Assembly (NCBI GenBank): GCA_004794785.1
Contig: SJOL01004042.1
Span: 109,205 to 173,204, forward strand
Source of the DNA: Opisthorchis felineus
Lineage: Eukaryota > Platyhelminthes > Trematoda > Opisthorchiida > Opisthorchiidae
Reading direction: 5' to 3'
DNA length: 64,000 nt
The position numbers were made by a program, and so were the translations under genes. How positions within the stretch are numbered: position 1 is the stretch's first letter; every line of letters begins with the position of its first letter. The notes beneath the pieces were generated by a model. The model saw nothing but the letters and a program-made list of their open reading frames with translations. It made no database searches and had not been told where the DNA came from. This document shows positions 26,342 through 39,000 of the stretch, piece after piece.

Positions 26342-29300
26342 TATTAAATATCAGTTCTGAAGGACAAATATCCAGTAAGAATATAAATGTCTTTGCCTGC
26401 CTGGTGTCTGCTAACCTCACATAGAGAGGTTCTTATCGACCAATACATGTACCTCACTTTCTGAGGTCTACCTTGGTTAATGAAAATCTCCTGGACGACG
26501 AAAAGGCTTTCTGAATTTGTGCGACAAATTAACGGAAGGCCGTTGAATGATAATGCCTTTCAAATACGTGTGGTGGTTATTTATTATACCAACCAATTTA
26601 ACCTGTCTTGTGCCCACATTCATTTCGATCAATGACTGAAAACTGAACCACCTCCCACGACTTCACACTGAAAAGCTGCAGCACCTGTAGAGCAAAGACA
26701 CCAGCGTGGACACTAATTAGGACTAGCGTTGAAGAACACACTAGGCGTTAGTTAATGACCACTAGAGTTTGAAAGAGGTGACTTGGCCCATAACCTCATT
26801 AAGTCGGCATGAACACTTACTCATTTTTTCCAGAAAAACCGTTGGACGAAAATAGGCAATATAGTCTGTTGCTGCAAACCTGGTCTTAAACCGTATACAC
26901 ACTCATTTTGTTATTGTTCGACGTGTAAAATTGTCTGAATGCGTCTATCGACGTTGTTTAACCACTGTACCGCTTGCTAACCTCCCATTTAAAACGAATC
27001 ACAGTTACGTGAAAAACAACATCCAGTGTTCAGCACTGATTCAAGCTGCCTCAGTTTCTGATGAATTCCCCAAAACTCACACAGCACAAACAGTCATTGA
27101 CTAAGACGGATGAACGAAACTGGCTGTAAAGGAGAACTTTAGTCAAATTAACCCGGTGCCTTCACCGAAGATGGATTTCACCAAGGTATCGGTTTTATTA
27201 CATCGCATACGATCGCAGCTACCTATCTCATTTCCCGTGCAAATATAGATGAGACCGTTCTTAACTCAAGTGGTTAGCACTTTAGCTACGTCAAAACTAG
27301 TAACCTCAGACCTGATTCTTTTCACTGTATGCGCTTAGACCCTCAAACAAACCCGACGCTTTAGGTGAACGTCCTTCGTAGTGGAATAGCCTGTCTGAGC
27401 CTGGATTAAAACAGGTGCTTGGGTCGTGGGTCAGATGTTGCGTCGGTCGACAGGAGAAAACAAGTGCACGTTCCGCCCACTTGTTCTCATGGATGTCACT
27501 AAATCTGAGTAGTCATGCTCCCCTTGGATCGGGGCATGAGACAGAACAGGGTGGGACGGTGTAAGAATGCTGGAGCCGGTGACAAGCTGCAAAACTGCTG
27601 CCACCAAGCGCACTAGTGCAGCCACCTCAGCGGCCGACCCGGACACAAACCTGTCCTAACGTGTTCGTGAACTCAAATAGGACGCAAGAAAACGCCTTCT
27701 GAGGCGCGCGTGACGTACAATGTGCCCTTGGGCGTCCTATAAGAATCCGCTCTGGAACCGGTTCTTCAGTGATAATAGTAACAACATAGAATCAGTATAA
27801 GACAAACATGCATTTTTTCCTCCGTTTCGTCAAACTTTCCCCACATGGGATAACCGCCCATCCTGGGACCCTTGAACCTTGTATTTGGCCAGTCGTTTTG
27901 GACTCCTACGAACTCCTGTTGTCTCACATTTAACTGCATTTCAGACGTTCCGAACACCGCCTAATGCTGGTGTAGGCGAACGCCAAAAAGACAACCCAGT
28001 TCGTTTTTTTCTGTAAGTTCTCTATCACTAGGGTCAGCCAAGAACCAATTCGCTATTTCGTGTTACAAAGTAAAAAAATTGTAGCTATAATACGCGGGGT
28101 TATCGGTCAAGCAGGATGTATGGATGAACGGGGTACGCAGCCGATCTTGTCGGTACTAAAACATGTCACTTGGTGGAGCGTTGTCCTCAGACAGTGAACT
28201 GGAAACCCGATTCATATTAAATCTCAGCACTAGTCGTCCCACGCACAATTCAAGTCCAGCTGTTGGTAGAATCATTCCGTCTCAAACCACTGGTTGCTAT
28301 TTGGTGTTTGTGTGCTCAACTGTGTATGAACCTGACTAATAAACATATCAGCTACCGGAAAGCCCTTAGCCAGGCACTTTAAAGTTCACTGCTGTTAGCT
28401 TTAAACTAGATATATATATTCGCGAAAACCCTCGGATACGTTAAATGCACGAAGCAAACCAGGATTACTCTATACGAACTAACCCATGAACAGGAGTAAT
28501 GCACTTTCTTTGGTACTAAAGTGTACCCAAGAAGTCGACTGACCTGAATTAGCATATACTTCCTTTTAGAGTTTTCCCCTATCTTCTATTGGCCGGATAT
28601 CAAAATATGATTGGTCAGGCCTACATTAAGGATGAAGGAATATCTAACCGAACGCTCTGAGATGCGCGGTCACAAATAAAGTAACATCTATAAATGATAC
28701 GCCAGGTGTCCTTCTGTCGTTAATTCGCTCCATAGTACGCGAGGAATTAGGAAATTCTTGTGGGTAAAAAAGGTGCACAAAACAGGCTGATGATCATCCA
28801 ACTTACTTGCCTTAAGTTAGTAAATATGAAATTGTGAAAGTTGCACTTTCTGTGAATCGAATTCACTAATATGCCTTGAGCAGACAAGCACAGAACGATT
28901 AGGTACTCCGGAATTTGGACAAACCGGTAAGCGCCAGACTCGAACCATGCCCCAAAACTAGAGCTCTTTAAGTGTCACAGAATTGCACCCCAGAAACATT
29001 CCCCGAGATAAATTTTTCATCAGAGTTTGCACCTTAGTAATCGTGCCAAAGAACAGCGTAGTTTGTGGATTGTAAAGAAACACGCCACGCGTTACTAAAA
29101 ATAGCTACCTGCTGCCTTCATGACCTATACAGTTCTTTAAAACCCTTCACAGTATTGGTCATTTAGTTAATATCTTCATTCTTTCTACTTTCTTGCCACA
29201 CGTCAACTTACATTGTGGACCAGCAGGTTATTAGCATTGTTCACTTCGTAGCTTTACTGATCCAAAATATTCTTCGAAAACGATTTCAGCACTAATCCAA

Positions 29301-29485
29301 CAGCAAACAATTCATGTTTGTGCACAATTACTCTTGGAATCCCAGGGCGTAAGTTTCGTTGACAGGACCTCGGGAACCTTGGGCTTACCCACAGATGATT
29401 TATCCGAATCAGTGCATTACAAGATTCGACAATTTGTTGTTACTAATATTTCCACATGTACCATATCTTACCCGTGAATTCTGAG

Positions 29486-29506
29486 TCTCTCTCTCTCTCT
29501 CTCTCT
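29486..29506 (+). repeat. (TC)n microsatellite
   Basis: About ten CT units, followed 40 bases later by a good splice acceptor (ctatctattgcag). It could act as a polypyrimidine tract, but no exon is established. Confidence 0.95.
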
Positions 29507-30560
29507 ACGTGTGACATTATCGTCTCATGTCTTTCTATCTATTGCAGGGTAAGAGTATGCTTCACTGCTACGTTTAGGTGTGATTCAGTCTAAAAACAGA
29601 AGGATATTGATGTGTACATATCTGTTGAAAAAGACATCCCCTAAACGTGTGATGACCGATTCAGCTGCAGAGGCCATGAGATGGTTTGATACCGAAACTA
29701 GCGACGGTGAATATCGGAGGAGCTCAGTACCTAACATGCGACAATACCAGCTGGGTCCTTTTATGAAAATTATCAGTTGGCTGTTTTTTTCACTTGATCG
29801 CTGGTAGTTCGCGTTGATTGGGAACAAAGTCGTCAACTGATGAAGGTTCATTCTCTGTTCAACGGAGTTCACGTCAAGGTTGTCCTGTTCTGGAGAAACA
29901 CATTCAAACAGCCGTGCAAAACGGAATGGATTTTAACCTTGATATACACTTCAAGATGCCAACTAAATGCAACCCCCTCCCCAGGGTGGTCTATCCTGAA
30001 GGGGCTAAGTTTCTACTATAGGCCACGATAATCCACTTATGGCAATTCCTTACTAAGCACCGATTTTTGACATCGCACCGTTTGTTGTAAAGCATTACTT
30101 ATCCTTATCATCATTGTGGCTATCTGATCAAACGGACTTTTGCAGTCAGACCAAGAAGGTTACGGATTGAATTCTCTTCATTTAATGCTATTTGCAGTAG
30201 CGCTTGTCGAACAAATTAAGATGAGAAAAATTACAATACAGGTTACGACGCAATATGAGCACTGGTTTATATAGTTCTGTTTTGCTTTGCACGTGCGATG
30301 ACATACGATAATTGGAGAAACGAATTCATTTTTGTCCTTACTGCAGCTTTCAAGAAAGCATTTTTCCACGTTTTTTCCGTATGCTACTTATTCGAATCAG
30401 CCTTGTTGTCTATGACCTGAGCTATCCACAGTGGGCTGCTCCCATTTTGGATTCCAAATTGTGGAGTCGTTCACGGTCTCGTCTGTTATTCTACAACCCT
30501 GTTCACGCGTACGGTCACACTGGCGCGAACGTTCTTGTGCACATTAATTTGGTCTCAACG

Positions 30561-31000
30561 GGAAACTCAAATGAATCCAGCCAAGTCACTCATTTATGCT
30601 CTTTTTAATATGAATGTGCCGCACCATGCCGCTTCATTTTTCAGTTTGCAAGATGTTCGACGTATCGCGCTACATTGTCAAGACGAAACACTCCACTCAT
30701 TAGGTTACTGGAAACACCTCGACAACACGCAATCGGCTTTGCCATTCTTGAGACTCATGAGGTAGACGCAGCCTCCAAGTTTCTGTAAATCCTGTGTTCT
30801 ACTTGAACACAATAAACAAGGGATTCAGCTGAATGCAGTTGAGTCCCCCGTCAGGACTAAATTAGTGTGGAAATTTGGGTTCAAGCAGAGCACAAGGTTG
30901 ACGGAGAGTCAAGAAAGGCGCCTAAATGATGAGCTCAAGTTGGACGAAACCCGCCGTGGGTTGCCAGGGCTTTCAACACCCTTATGAGTAGTGTGTTCTG
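30561..31000. repeat. Foldback (inverted-repeat) element, copy A
   Basis: The left arm begins ggaaactcaaatgaatcc at 30561-30599. The right arm, aataaacaagggattcagct onward (30811-30848), is its diverged reverse complement. The arms match those of the copy at 53.5 kb. The stretch after the right arm (to about 31,000, including cccttatgagtagtgtgttc) is the reverse complement of sequence flanking the other copies (acacactactcataag). No transposase is visible, so it looks like a non-autonomous foldback element or MITE. Confidence 0.65.
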
Positions 31001-33076
31001 CCTATGCAAAACATTACGTTTTGCTCATGAGAGCATTCGTCCAATCTGAATTGGACGTGTAATAGTTTCAAAATGATCAATATTCAGTCCATATCGATAG
31101 CTGAAACATCATGTTAATAAATGTGAAAGGTTACGCTGGTAACAAAATGATACCCAACGCGGCAAAAGTGAGAGCCCATTGGGCCCAACAAATCCCTTAG
31201 ATGTAAAACTGCGGGTTCGTATACTCGGCCTGATTTCAAATTACTGAGGGTTTACATCCTGATATGGTTCCTAATCATTCTAGTCTGGTAGATATGCTAA
31301 TCTTATGTCACAGCTTCTGGCGAAAAAGGCATCTTCACAACATCTGGTTCCAGAGAACACGTCAGACTGTGTTACAAACACAAGCTGGAAATAGAATAGA
31401 GGTTTTAGCTCATTTGAATAGTGAAGAGACATTCATCCCGGGGGTGTTGTGCTTCCGTCGACAAAGTTGTTTTCATCATGATGAGGACAGATTAGGATAC
31501 TCTATGTTTGTTATAGGTTCTAATGAATAACAAATGCTGTGTTCACAGCCCCAGCTGATTCACACCTGCGGAACATGCCTTGACCCCCACACAGTCACAT
31601 CACCATCTGGAATAGATAGACCGATTGACATTTGTGATGTTAGGAGAGCAAATTCATGTAATACTCAGTGGAACTGATGTGGATGAAACTTCCGCCCATC
31701 TTGTGCAAATCAAATTTACAACACACAATTCGTGACAAAGTTTCCTTTCACGCCTATGCTGCAAAAGGCATGTATGTTTATTTTAACACGTCATCTAGTC
31801 CAGAGATGTTTTTATTGTGTCAGAGTGTTGGCGTCAGTCTAGAAATCGACTGATCTAGGGGAGGGTTAGTGCTAGTCTGGATTTTAGACCGAATAAGAGC
31901 TAATGAAAAGGATGCGTACTTGACGCGAAAAAAACCGAGTTCCCCTATTGCGGGATCAGCAAGGTGGGGCCAACAACAAGGAGGGAGAAATGTAGATCAT
32001 CATGATAAGTAATTCGAGCTCGTCCAGGTATGCGAAATGAGAAATTTTCCCGCATTTTGCTTACGACGAACAGCCGAATAGCTCCCAATACAGAGGAGTT
32101 TATAACTGGGGGGGGGGGCTGAGGCCAAAAGTATTGTTATGTCTTATAGAAATCATTAGAGATGTAAGTGTACAATCACATCCCAAAGACTGATTTTGCA
32201 GCTTAATGAACTTAAGCCCAAATGCTGAGAAATAGACACACATATCAGGGAGGATGCATTTAACAGCAAATGAAACTTCCCGACCTGAGTCCTCTCAAAT
32301 AGCACCGTCGCGCAAAATTTCGACTGGTCTGTTCTTGGTTGTCCTAGATTAGGTAGGCAAAAAACACTATGCAACCCTGAGAACCAGTCTACAGTTGGTT
32401 ACTTCAGCTCAGAGTGAGAAACATAGAGCTATAGGGTTTTCAAATAGTACTTCGTGAGTTTTGTGGAACCGTTAAGAACTGAAGAAAAATTGAGTAGGCA
32501 GTTTCCTTGACTACGGACACACCTCGCAGTTGGGTCGTGACTGACCGAGCGAACGCTCACGCAAGCTAGAGCAGCGTTTTTTAGATTGAGGCAATAGAAC
32601 AAACTTAGGCCACCTGTGTGTTTGGAGGTAGAGACTATTTCTCGTTGAGGCTATCCGGGACCAAGTATAATGGTCACTCACTCATTGAAATTGGAACTCT
32701 AGCCGACATGTGTGAGCAGCTTCCATGAAAAACTTTGATGCATATTAATGTGCAACAAATTGAGATGCGCAAAACATCACCAGCAGTGTCACAAAGTGTG
32801 AAGGATTTTCCAGTTGCCGTGTATGCGTTTTTACATAAGCCAAAATGGCCTCTGTTCGTTTAGTACACATGGACTTTTGCTACCAGTAAACTGCGCTAAT
32901 TTGTCCAAGGGAACTTCCATGCTCTCAGCCATGGTGCTACGGTGAGTGTTGGCTTGTTGTTAATGCGTGATTGCATCTGGAACAAAAACAAACACTGGGT
33001 ACTGTTTTGCACGTCACTTGATAGATACACCAAACCGATTTCTCACGGAATTATCGGCTTTTTAGAATAGATGGGC
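31001..33076. other. No gene recognised
   Basis: AT-rich spacer with an 11-base G run at 32108-32118. One plus-strand segment, 32814-32941, has an acceptor (aggattttccag) and a donor (CTACG|gtgagt) around an open 42-codon frame, but it does not join its neighbours in phase. A short plus-strand frame near 31.65-31.74 kb is also open. Neither is called as a gene. Confidence 0.45.
32108..32118 (+). repeat. Poly-G run
   Basis: Eleven consecutive G bases. The length is worth checking against reads because such runs are often miscounted. Confidence 0.9.
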
Positions 33077-33082
33077 TTTATT
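33077..33082 (-). terminator. Poly(A) signal for the candidate gene ending at 33204
   Basis: A minus-strand AATAAA (plus TTTATT) lies 122 bases beyond the stop codon of the candidate terminal exon 33493-33204, a normal distance. Confidence 0.4.
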
Positions 33083-33203
33083 TATGGGAAGAAGTCTTGG
33101 GTGCAATTACAGATCGTTTTGTACTATCAACAATATTTTAGGAGTCAGAATATCTGAAAGAAGTGCAACACACAACATCACTGACACCTATTCAATGTAC
33201 AGA

Positions 33204-33493
33204 TCAGATTCGACCACTTGTGGCTCTACACTTTGACAGTTGGTCTTGATAATGAGTACACGTGCCATTTCGGCAGAAGCACATGCCGACCGAACCGTGA
33301 TTAGTCTTGGTGCTGCTGGAGGGGTCCGAAACTAAAGGCTTTGTTGGGTCAGCAGTTGGATTAGTCAAATTTTCTAGACAATGAGCCTTGATCTCTAATT
33401 TATGTTTGCTTAACAAGCGATTGAGGCAATTCAGATACTGTGTACGAAGTGGAGAATTCGTGTCACGCATAGGTAGCCAAGGGGGAAGACAGT
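33204..33493 (-). CDS. Candidate terminal exon, unknown protein
   Basis: The minus-strand acceptor is tatgtttgatcag|AC. The frame then runs 95 codons to a stop at 33204. The peptide is basic in its first half (CLNRLLSKHKLEIKAHCLEN) and ends in a small Cys-rich stretch (GMCFCRNGTCTHYQ). No domain is recognised. It enters in phase 1, which agrees with a 39-nt upstream exon (33642-33604), and a poly(A) signal follows at a normal spacing. Confidence 0.33.
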
Positions 33494-33603
33494 CTGATCA
33501 AACATAATAGCTTACGAGTAATACCGTCTGAAGCTAGACCAAAAGTGTTTCCTCAATAATAAATCTGGAGCTAATAGTCGAAAATAATTTGACGTTGACT
33601 CAC

Positions 33604-33642
33604 CTCCAATATTCTTGGAAGCCGTGAAGGCAGGTTCGCTGA
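33604..33642 (-). CDS. Candidate 39-nt microexon upstream of 33493
   Basis: The minus-strand acceptor ccctattttcctacag|TC and the donor TTGGAG|gtgagt are both strong. Read in phase 1 to phase 1 it gives SEPAFTASKNIG and joins the downstream exon. A competing reading exists: a longer minus-strand frame (33853-33602) runs through the same sequence in another phase and stops at the donor (TGGAGGTGA). Confidence 0.28.
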
Positions 33643-33853
33643 CTGTAGGAAAATAGGGATTTAAACACCGGAGTGGAAGTATTCTGAAGTGGTTTGTATG
33701 GCGGTGGATGATAAGCGTAGACTTGATATTTTACAACCAGTGATTTGACACAGTTTCTTCGAGTAAATCGTACCACCGGCCAGTGGTTTAAAGAGACATG
33801 GCCACTGTATGTAGGATGTGGTGTGCAGATAGAAGAGTTTGAAGTGTAGTGGT

Positions 33854-35302
33854 AATGTAATCAGTAGTTGATTGTTTGCTTCTTTTGAATTCGTGCGCCA
33901 GGCGAAATCACGTCCGATAATTCGGATGTTACGACATGGAAGTTATGGCTTGTCCCTGGTTGTCAGGTGTGCTTGACAGGCTTGTTACAGGTAGGAGCAG
34001 ATACAACAGCGGACAGCAGGGAGATTGGGACAGTAGATAAAGTTAAGAGCCCTGTGGGACTGGTGGTGGTCGTCTTAATATGTTATAACTTGCGAATTTG
34101 GGCAACCTGGAGTCGGTGGTGGGATCAAAGCTGATCGATGTGTCCGTGTGTCGCGCACACTATGGTGATGTTGTAGACCAGAGCATCTCCCGCAGAAAAT
34201 TGTCCCTTATCTAATCAGAAGGGGGGTCACGGTCTTATGATTGACTGTCCCAAGCTGCCACTTCCAAATTACAAAGACGCATGGCTTCACACACGGGCTA
34301 CACACATACAGACGTTGCACACACACCTAATCTTTCCTCTTTCCCTCTCTCTCGTTCTCGGTCTATCTTCCTCTCCGGCAGTCTAATCTTATCGGCCGGT
34401 CTTGTCAACGATGTCTATCTATTCACGTCCGATTTTTGTGCCCCAGTAACGGTGAGACGGCGCAGTGTGCATGCACACATACACATGCGGGCTGCGTTGG
34501 AACGAATAGGATGTGTATGCCTATGCGCGGACGCACGGGGATCGGCCAGCCTACCAGAGTGCGCACCAATCACTGAACAGCAGTGGAATACAAGCGTCAG
34601 GGCTCGGCCATATCGCCCGGAGAAGAGTGGAGATAAATAGGTACAGGAATGATTCACTAAGTAGCAACGGGACAATGATTATGATCTTTAGGTCTATTGC
34701 AAAACACCAGGGGACGAAAAATAGAGTAAGCGTGGGTGAGTTTGTCTGGACACTTTGATACGGATAAAAAGGGGAAATAAACGCAAATATACATGGATAA
34801 ATTGATTTCAGTAGTTAGGAGTGATGAAAGGCTCGGTAGTGCCTCATTAGGCCTTGTCGGTTTGGCAAAACCCGGTGAATACGTATCCAAATGAACCGGG
34901 CTACTCTGGTGAGAGCGAACAGTTGGAAAATAGCGCAAACCTCCAAAATGTACTCCTTTTGTAAGATGGCCGATAACTTAGGAATTCAGCTGACAACACT
35001 GCAGTATTTTCCTAGTGTCTTATAATATTTTAGTGATAGTAACAGTCAACTTGAATAGGCCTTCAAACCTACTTTTAAACCTGCTATGAGTGCTGGAGAT
35101 GCTGAACGGTTTCTTTGTAAACAGAAACTAGCAAATGACTTTGTGGCACATGAACTTCGTTACTAACTCCTATGTACTATATAATCTGAAGCAAACATGG
35201 TGTCGTAAAGATAGGCCAGTTTATCCGAACTCGAATGCAATAATCGAAAAAATTCACTTAACTCTGATTAACCGACTTTTCTTATCATTACATTTTCATC
35301 AG
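33854..35302. other. CA/CT-rich, CpG-containing stretch; no firm gene
   Basis: Between about 34.28 and 34.65 kb the DNA is unusually rich in CA and CT repeats and CpG. It carries a 119-codon plus-strand frame and an 86-codon minus-strand frame, which I take as composition effects. It could be a promoter or 5' UTR region. A plus-strand segment at 33902-33990 has a good acceptor (gaattcgtgcgccag) and donor (TTACAG|gtagga) around an open 29-codon frame, but it does not match neighbouring phases. Confidence 0.4.
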
Positions 35303-35754
35303 GGTCTTTTGGAAGGTCCTCCCGTTGTACTGACACCGTTATTCTGGTGCTTCGATACCAAACAGAGAAAGCACTGGACTCGAGTTTTTCTCTTATTAGG
35401 GATTATCAGCAGTGCACGTCTTTGGACTCGGCGAGATTCCATGACTACACATCTAGCTTGCGAAGCCAGCTTGTAACCACTACTCCGCCAACGAATGGTG
35501 GAAACACCTGGGCTATCACGTCCAAACCAACGGACATGCTCACGCCCGACCAGTATGACTGGTTAGCCCAACGGCTCGAAGGGCAACCCAGTAATTGTCC
35601 TGGTTTTGTCGACCGACTGACCCGTCTGACAGGACTGCTTATAGTTCGGACAATACAGATATGGTCACAAATTGTTTCGGTTGTTTCAAATAAACAAGTG
35701 TGTGATTCGGAAAGTGAACATGCTTTACCAGCATCGTTGAAAATTCGAACATAG
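35303..35754 (+). CDS. Candidate exon, unknown protein
   Basis: The acceptor is ttacattttcatcag|GG, after a T-rich tract. In phase 1 the frame is open for about 150 codons to a stop at 35752-35754. The peptide is polar and helix-like (RYQTEKALDSSFSLIRDYQQ), then has a Thr/Pro-rich linker and a block containing MLTPDQYDWLAQRLEG. I do not recognise it. It may not be terminal: a donor GGAAA|gtgaac at 35719-35720 would join in phase to the short exon at 35851. Upstream exons were not resolved. Confidence 0.38.
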
Positions 35755-35850
35755 TGCATTGTCGATTCCAGTAGCTACTACACAATATGCTCATATCCAA
35801 AAGGGATGGCTTTTCCCATTTCTTCGCCATCAAGGCAAATCATCCCCCAG

Positions 35851-35903
35851 AATCTGCCGGGGACGGCGAATCGCTAAAGGCTTACGACTCAACAGATCAG
35901 TGA
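35851..35903 (+). CDS. Candidate terminal exon following 35303
   Basis: The acceptor is aaatcatcccccag|AA. Read in phase 1 it gives SAGDGESLKAYDSTDQ and then TGA. It joins the preceding exon if the donor at 35719-35720 is used. An AATAAA lies at 36084-36089, 181 bases past the stop. Confidence 0.27.
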
Positions 35904-36083
35904 CCGCACAAAGACTGGTTATTTAAACATCTGACTCAGATCAGCCTACCGGTGGGACAGTATTAACGCACTGTATGCAGGAATGCAACTGATAAACGAG
36001 TTTTACGTGTTTAATGGTCTTGTATGTAGTTATAGCTTAGGGTGTTGTCTATTTTTTCGCAGTCCAACAGGGCTCCTATACCT

Positions 36084-36089
36084 AATAAA
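36084..36089 (+). terminator. Possible poly(A) signal
   Basis: A plus-strand AATAAA lies 181 bases after the stop of the candidate exon 35851-35903. Confidence 0.3.
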
Positions 36090-39000
36090 CGTAGTTGTTA
36101 GTAATGCCAGTCACGCAAAACAATACCTTTTGCGAGATTCACTGAAGTTATCGTCACAAGGACTACTGATCTATACTATGCCTTTTATCGGTTTACTTCC
36201 TGTTTGGAGTGCACATTCTCTGCTTCTCTGAGAGAATGCTTTTAGAGGGCATACTGTATCCTCCCCGCGCTGATTTAAACCACCAACAAGTGTTTAACTG
36301 TACACCAGATTTCTTATTCCACCAAAGGACGGACGAAAAATGGCAGTAATAACGGGATTCATATTGATTATACCGAGTTTCTCCCCAGCTATCCAATAAA
36401 CAATATATACTCTGTTCACTGAAGAAAATTATCAGGATGAGCGTTTCCATATTCCTGCTAATTTCTGCTTCCAAAACGTGATGATATCATCAAGTCTTTG
36501 TTCAAGAGGCAACAGAATTAGAAGACAAATTAGCATGGTACCAAACAGCTGTGATCGCAAGGGTTGTGGAAATGTGTGCTGAAAGTGAGCCAGACAGATT
36601 AGGATAAGCGCACTACATTGTTACTGAACAGGGGGCTTGGTGCAATAGTTCTGCATGGACATGACGTCATCACGCTGAAATCACTCCCTGCAAATAGGTA
36701 TGTCAAGTAAACTGTAATTGGTTCTGAAAGATGACCTCGGAATAGTCCCTTTCGGGCTGTAGGGGAGACGATTGAAAAACCGACTAAGTAGTGGCGTTGA
36801 GCTTCATTCAGAACATTTCCTCACAGAAAAGAAGGGTGTATCACTCTGAAATTATTCACGTAACTTTCCATCTACCCATATCGTGTCAAGTAGCAATTGT
36901 GTACTTGTATATTTGTTACACAAACTGGAGGCGATTGCAGGTAACGTCTCTAACAGGTCAGGTTGTTCGGCCATTGGTTTGTTTTCCAATGAGTTTGGAG
37001 ATTTTCTGTAAATTTTCATCAAAGGTCAGTGGTTCAGGACTATGCAACAACTCACTCGTCCTCCCAAACATTCCATTCATGGTATACAGCCCAGTCATTA
37101 GCAAATGCTTTTTTATCGGCAGTAAAAATACGCATGAAATCAAGTTGCGAAATAACGTAGAAGTGCACAACTACCTGCGTTTAACACCTTTTCGGGATTA
37201 GGGCCAAATCTTTGTCATTAAATATCTATCAGTCATCACTTCGTGGTATTTTGTCAACAGATGTGAATCATTTACACCACCAGAACCAGCCGACTCCAGC
37301 TCACTCACTATGGGCTATAGGCAAAGGTAGCCATAGAGCAGCAGAGCATTATACAATTCACCCACTACCCATCGGACTTCATCATGGATGTTTGAGTGAG
37401 TCTCCCGAGATAATATAAAATTTCTACGTTGTCCTGATGACTTCTGGACCAATTCATTCTTTAAGTACCACAGGCTTATGGGTGGACAGACAAGTAGTGT
37501 GGCTGATTAGTGCGGATCTTACAACGGGATGAAAGTGGTCAGGAATGAGTGCATGTTCAGAAACTGAATGAAGCTAGAACGACTGGATACAACGAAATTC
37601 GGGATGCCATGTACATATGACCGTGTTGTACGAGAGCTATTTATCACTCAATTCAGTCACAGATTTTTTCCTGGATAAAGATAAATACCCATTCAGCCCT
37701 GCACTGACGATGTCAACACGACTGGTAGTAAACGTTCGCAATCCAACCGCCAAGCTCGGCGGACAGACCAACAACCAAAGATAAAGGCTGACTAGTTCGA
37801 AACCCCACTAGTGCAAATATGTTTCCAGTGAATTTGCGTGTACATCTTAGTGCAGACAAACGATATCAAGAGAGGCAGTAGTGTAATTTTATCAGCTATG
37901 CTGGTTCACTGACTAAAAATGTGCCCCACTGAAGCCATGCGCCCATCCTGTTAAGCACAATGCATTTTTTAAGGTTGCACTCCGGCCAGTTTTTCTTCCT
38001 TTTTTAAACTATCCAAGGTTAATGCAAAAATAACATATTGAATACTGCCCTTTTAGACTGTGAAAGGGTTAGCGATTATTGGTTCTCATGTTTTGTACCT
38101 CGAACGTTACAAGACTCAGGAGCCAGAATAGCTAATTCTGTTATTAAATGACATATAGGGGAAGCCATGAACTGAGTATCCACACCAACGAAAGAAACAC
38201 AAACTGTCGATGAATAACAGTACTCTGATAATGGTTAAACAGGCCAAACACTGAAGACCTAACAAACGGCTCTGGGTTATCAGGAATTACTATCAAGTAG
38301 CACCGAATCTCATCCGTACAATTACATTTTGATTTTTTTGATGAGTCTTCACAATATTAATCATAAAATGAATCATTATGATGACTCAAGACCACAGAAA
38401 ATTAAAGTGTCCCAATATACTACATGATTTGAAATCCATCTTGTGTTTTTTTTACAGCGATAAGCAGATGTGATTACACGCAAAACTGTTCACTGGCCCA
38501 ACAGGTGCAGTTTGAATGGTCACTTTGACTTTTCAATGTACACGCAAGATGTCAGGTTGCTGTGACTGGTGTAACTGAGGACTTTGAGTCAAATCAGGTT
38601 AGTAAAATTAGGTGACTGGCTTATTCCTGTGTGAAAGTCGCCGCTGAACCTGATGCCAATTTGAGCTTCAACTTGATTGAGTGAAACTTGCCAGCCTAAT
38701 ATTATGTATAAATAGTTTTGCTTCAATTTTGGGTCGAAAAACAATCTGTGTATATACACTGGGAGTAAAATCGGGAATCACTTGACCTGTTTGTGTATCG
38801 AACCACTGCCGTCGGCTCATCCAACAGACCGGATTATGGCGTAACGCGTACTTCATGTATACCGAGATGTAATTTTCTGCAGTACCAATTGAGGCGCTAT
38901 TAAAGGTATGTTTACATCTGCCCACTACCAAAAATCGAGGGTCTTATGTTGATGCATCTATCCATTGTCAAGTGAGTTAGTGATTTTTGCTCTTGATATC

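Larger units (their letters stand above)
24101..30560. other. No gene recognised; repeats only
   Basis: Six kilobases without a convincing exon chain. It contains a SINE (26165-26341), a near-perfect palindrome (25708-25739), and a GC-rich stretch at about 27.4-27.7 kb with a 71-codon alanine/valine-rich minus-strand frame. A (TC)n run lies at 29486-29506. A minus-strand frame of 92 codons at 24437-24159 is open but unrecognised. Plus-strand frames at 29.6-30.0 kb and 30.35-30.56 kb follow good acceptors (ctatctattgcag near 29548; tttttgtccttactgcag at 30346), but no exon chain could be assembled. Confidence 0.5.

Noticed and set aside
27431..27646. GC-rich Ala/Val-rich minus-strand frame
   Set aside because: Short, no splice context, no recognised domain. 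Probably a composition effect or repeat fragment.
32814..32941. Plus-strand segment with good splice sites and an open 42-codon frame
   Set aside because: Its exit phase (2) does not match the next plausible plus-strand exon (phase 1), so it has no partner.
34281..34640. 119-codon plus-strand frame
   Set aside because: It lies in CA/CT-rich DNA where few stop codons are expected, and the opposite strand is also open. Best explained by composition.
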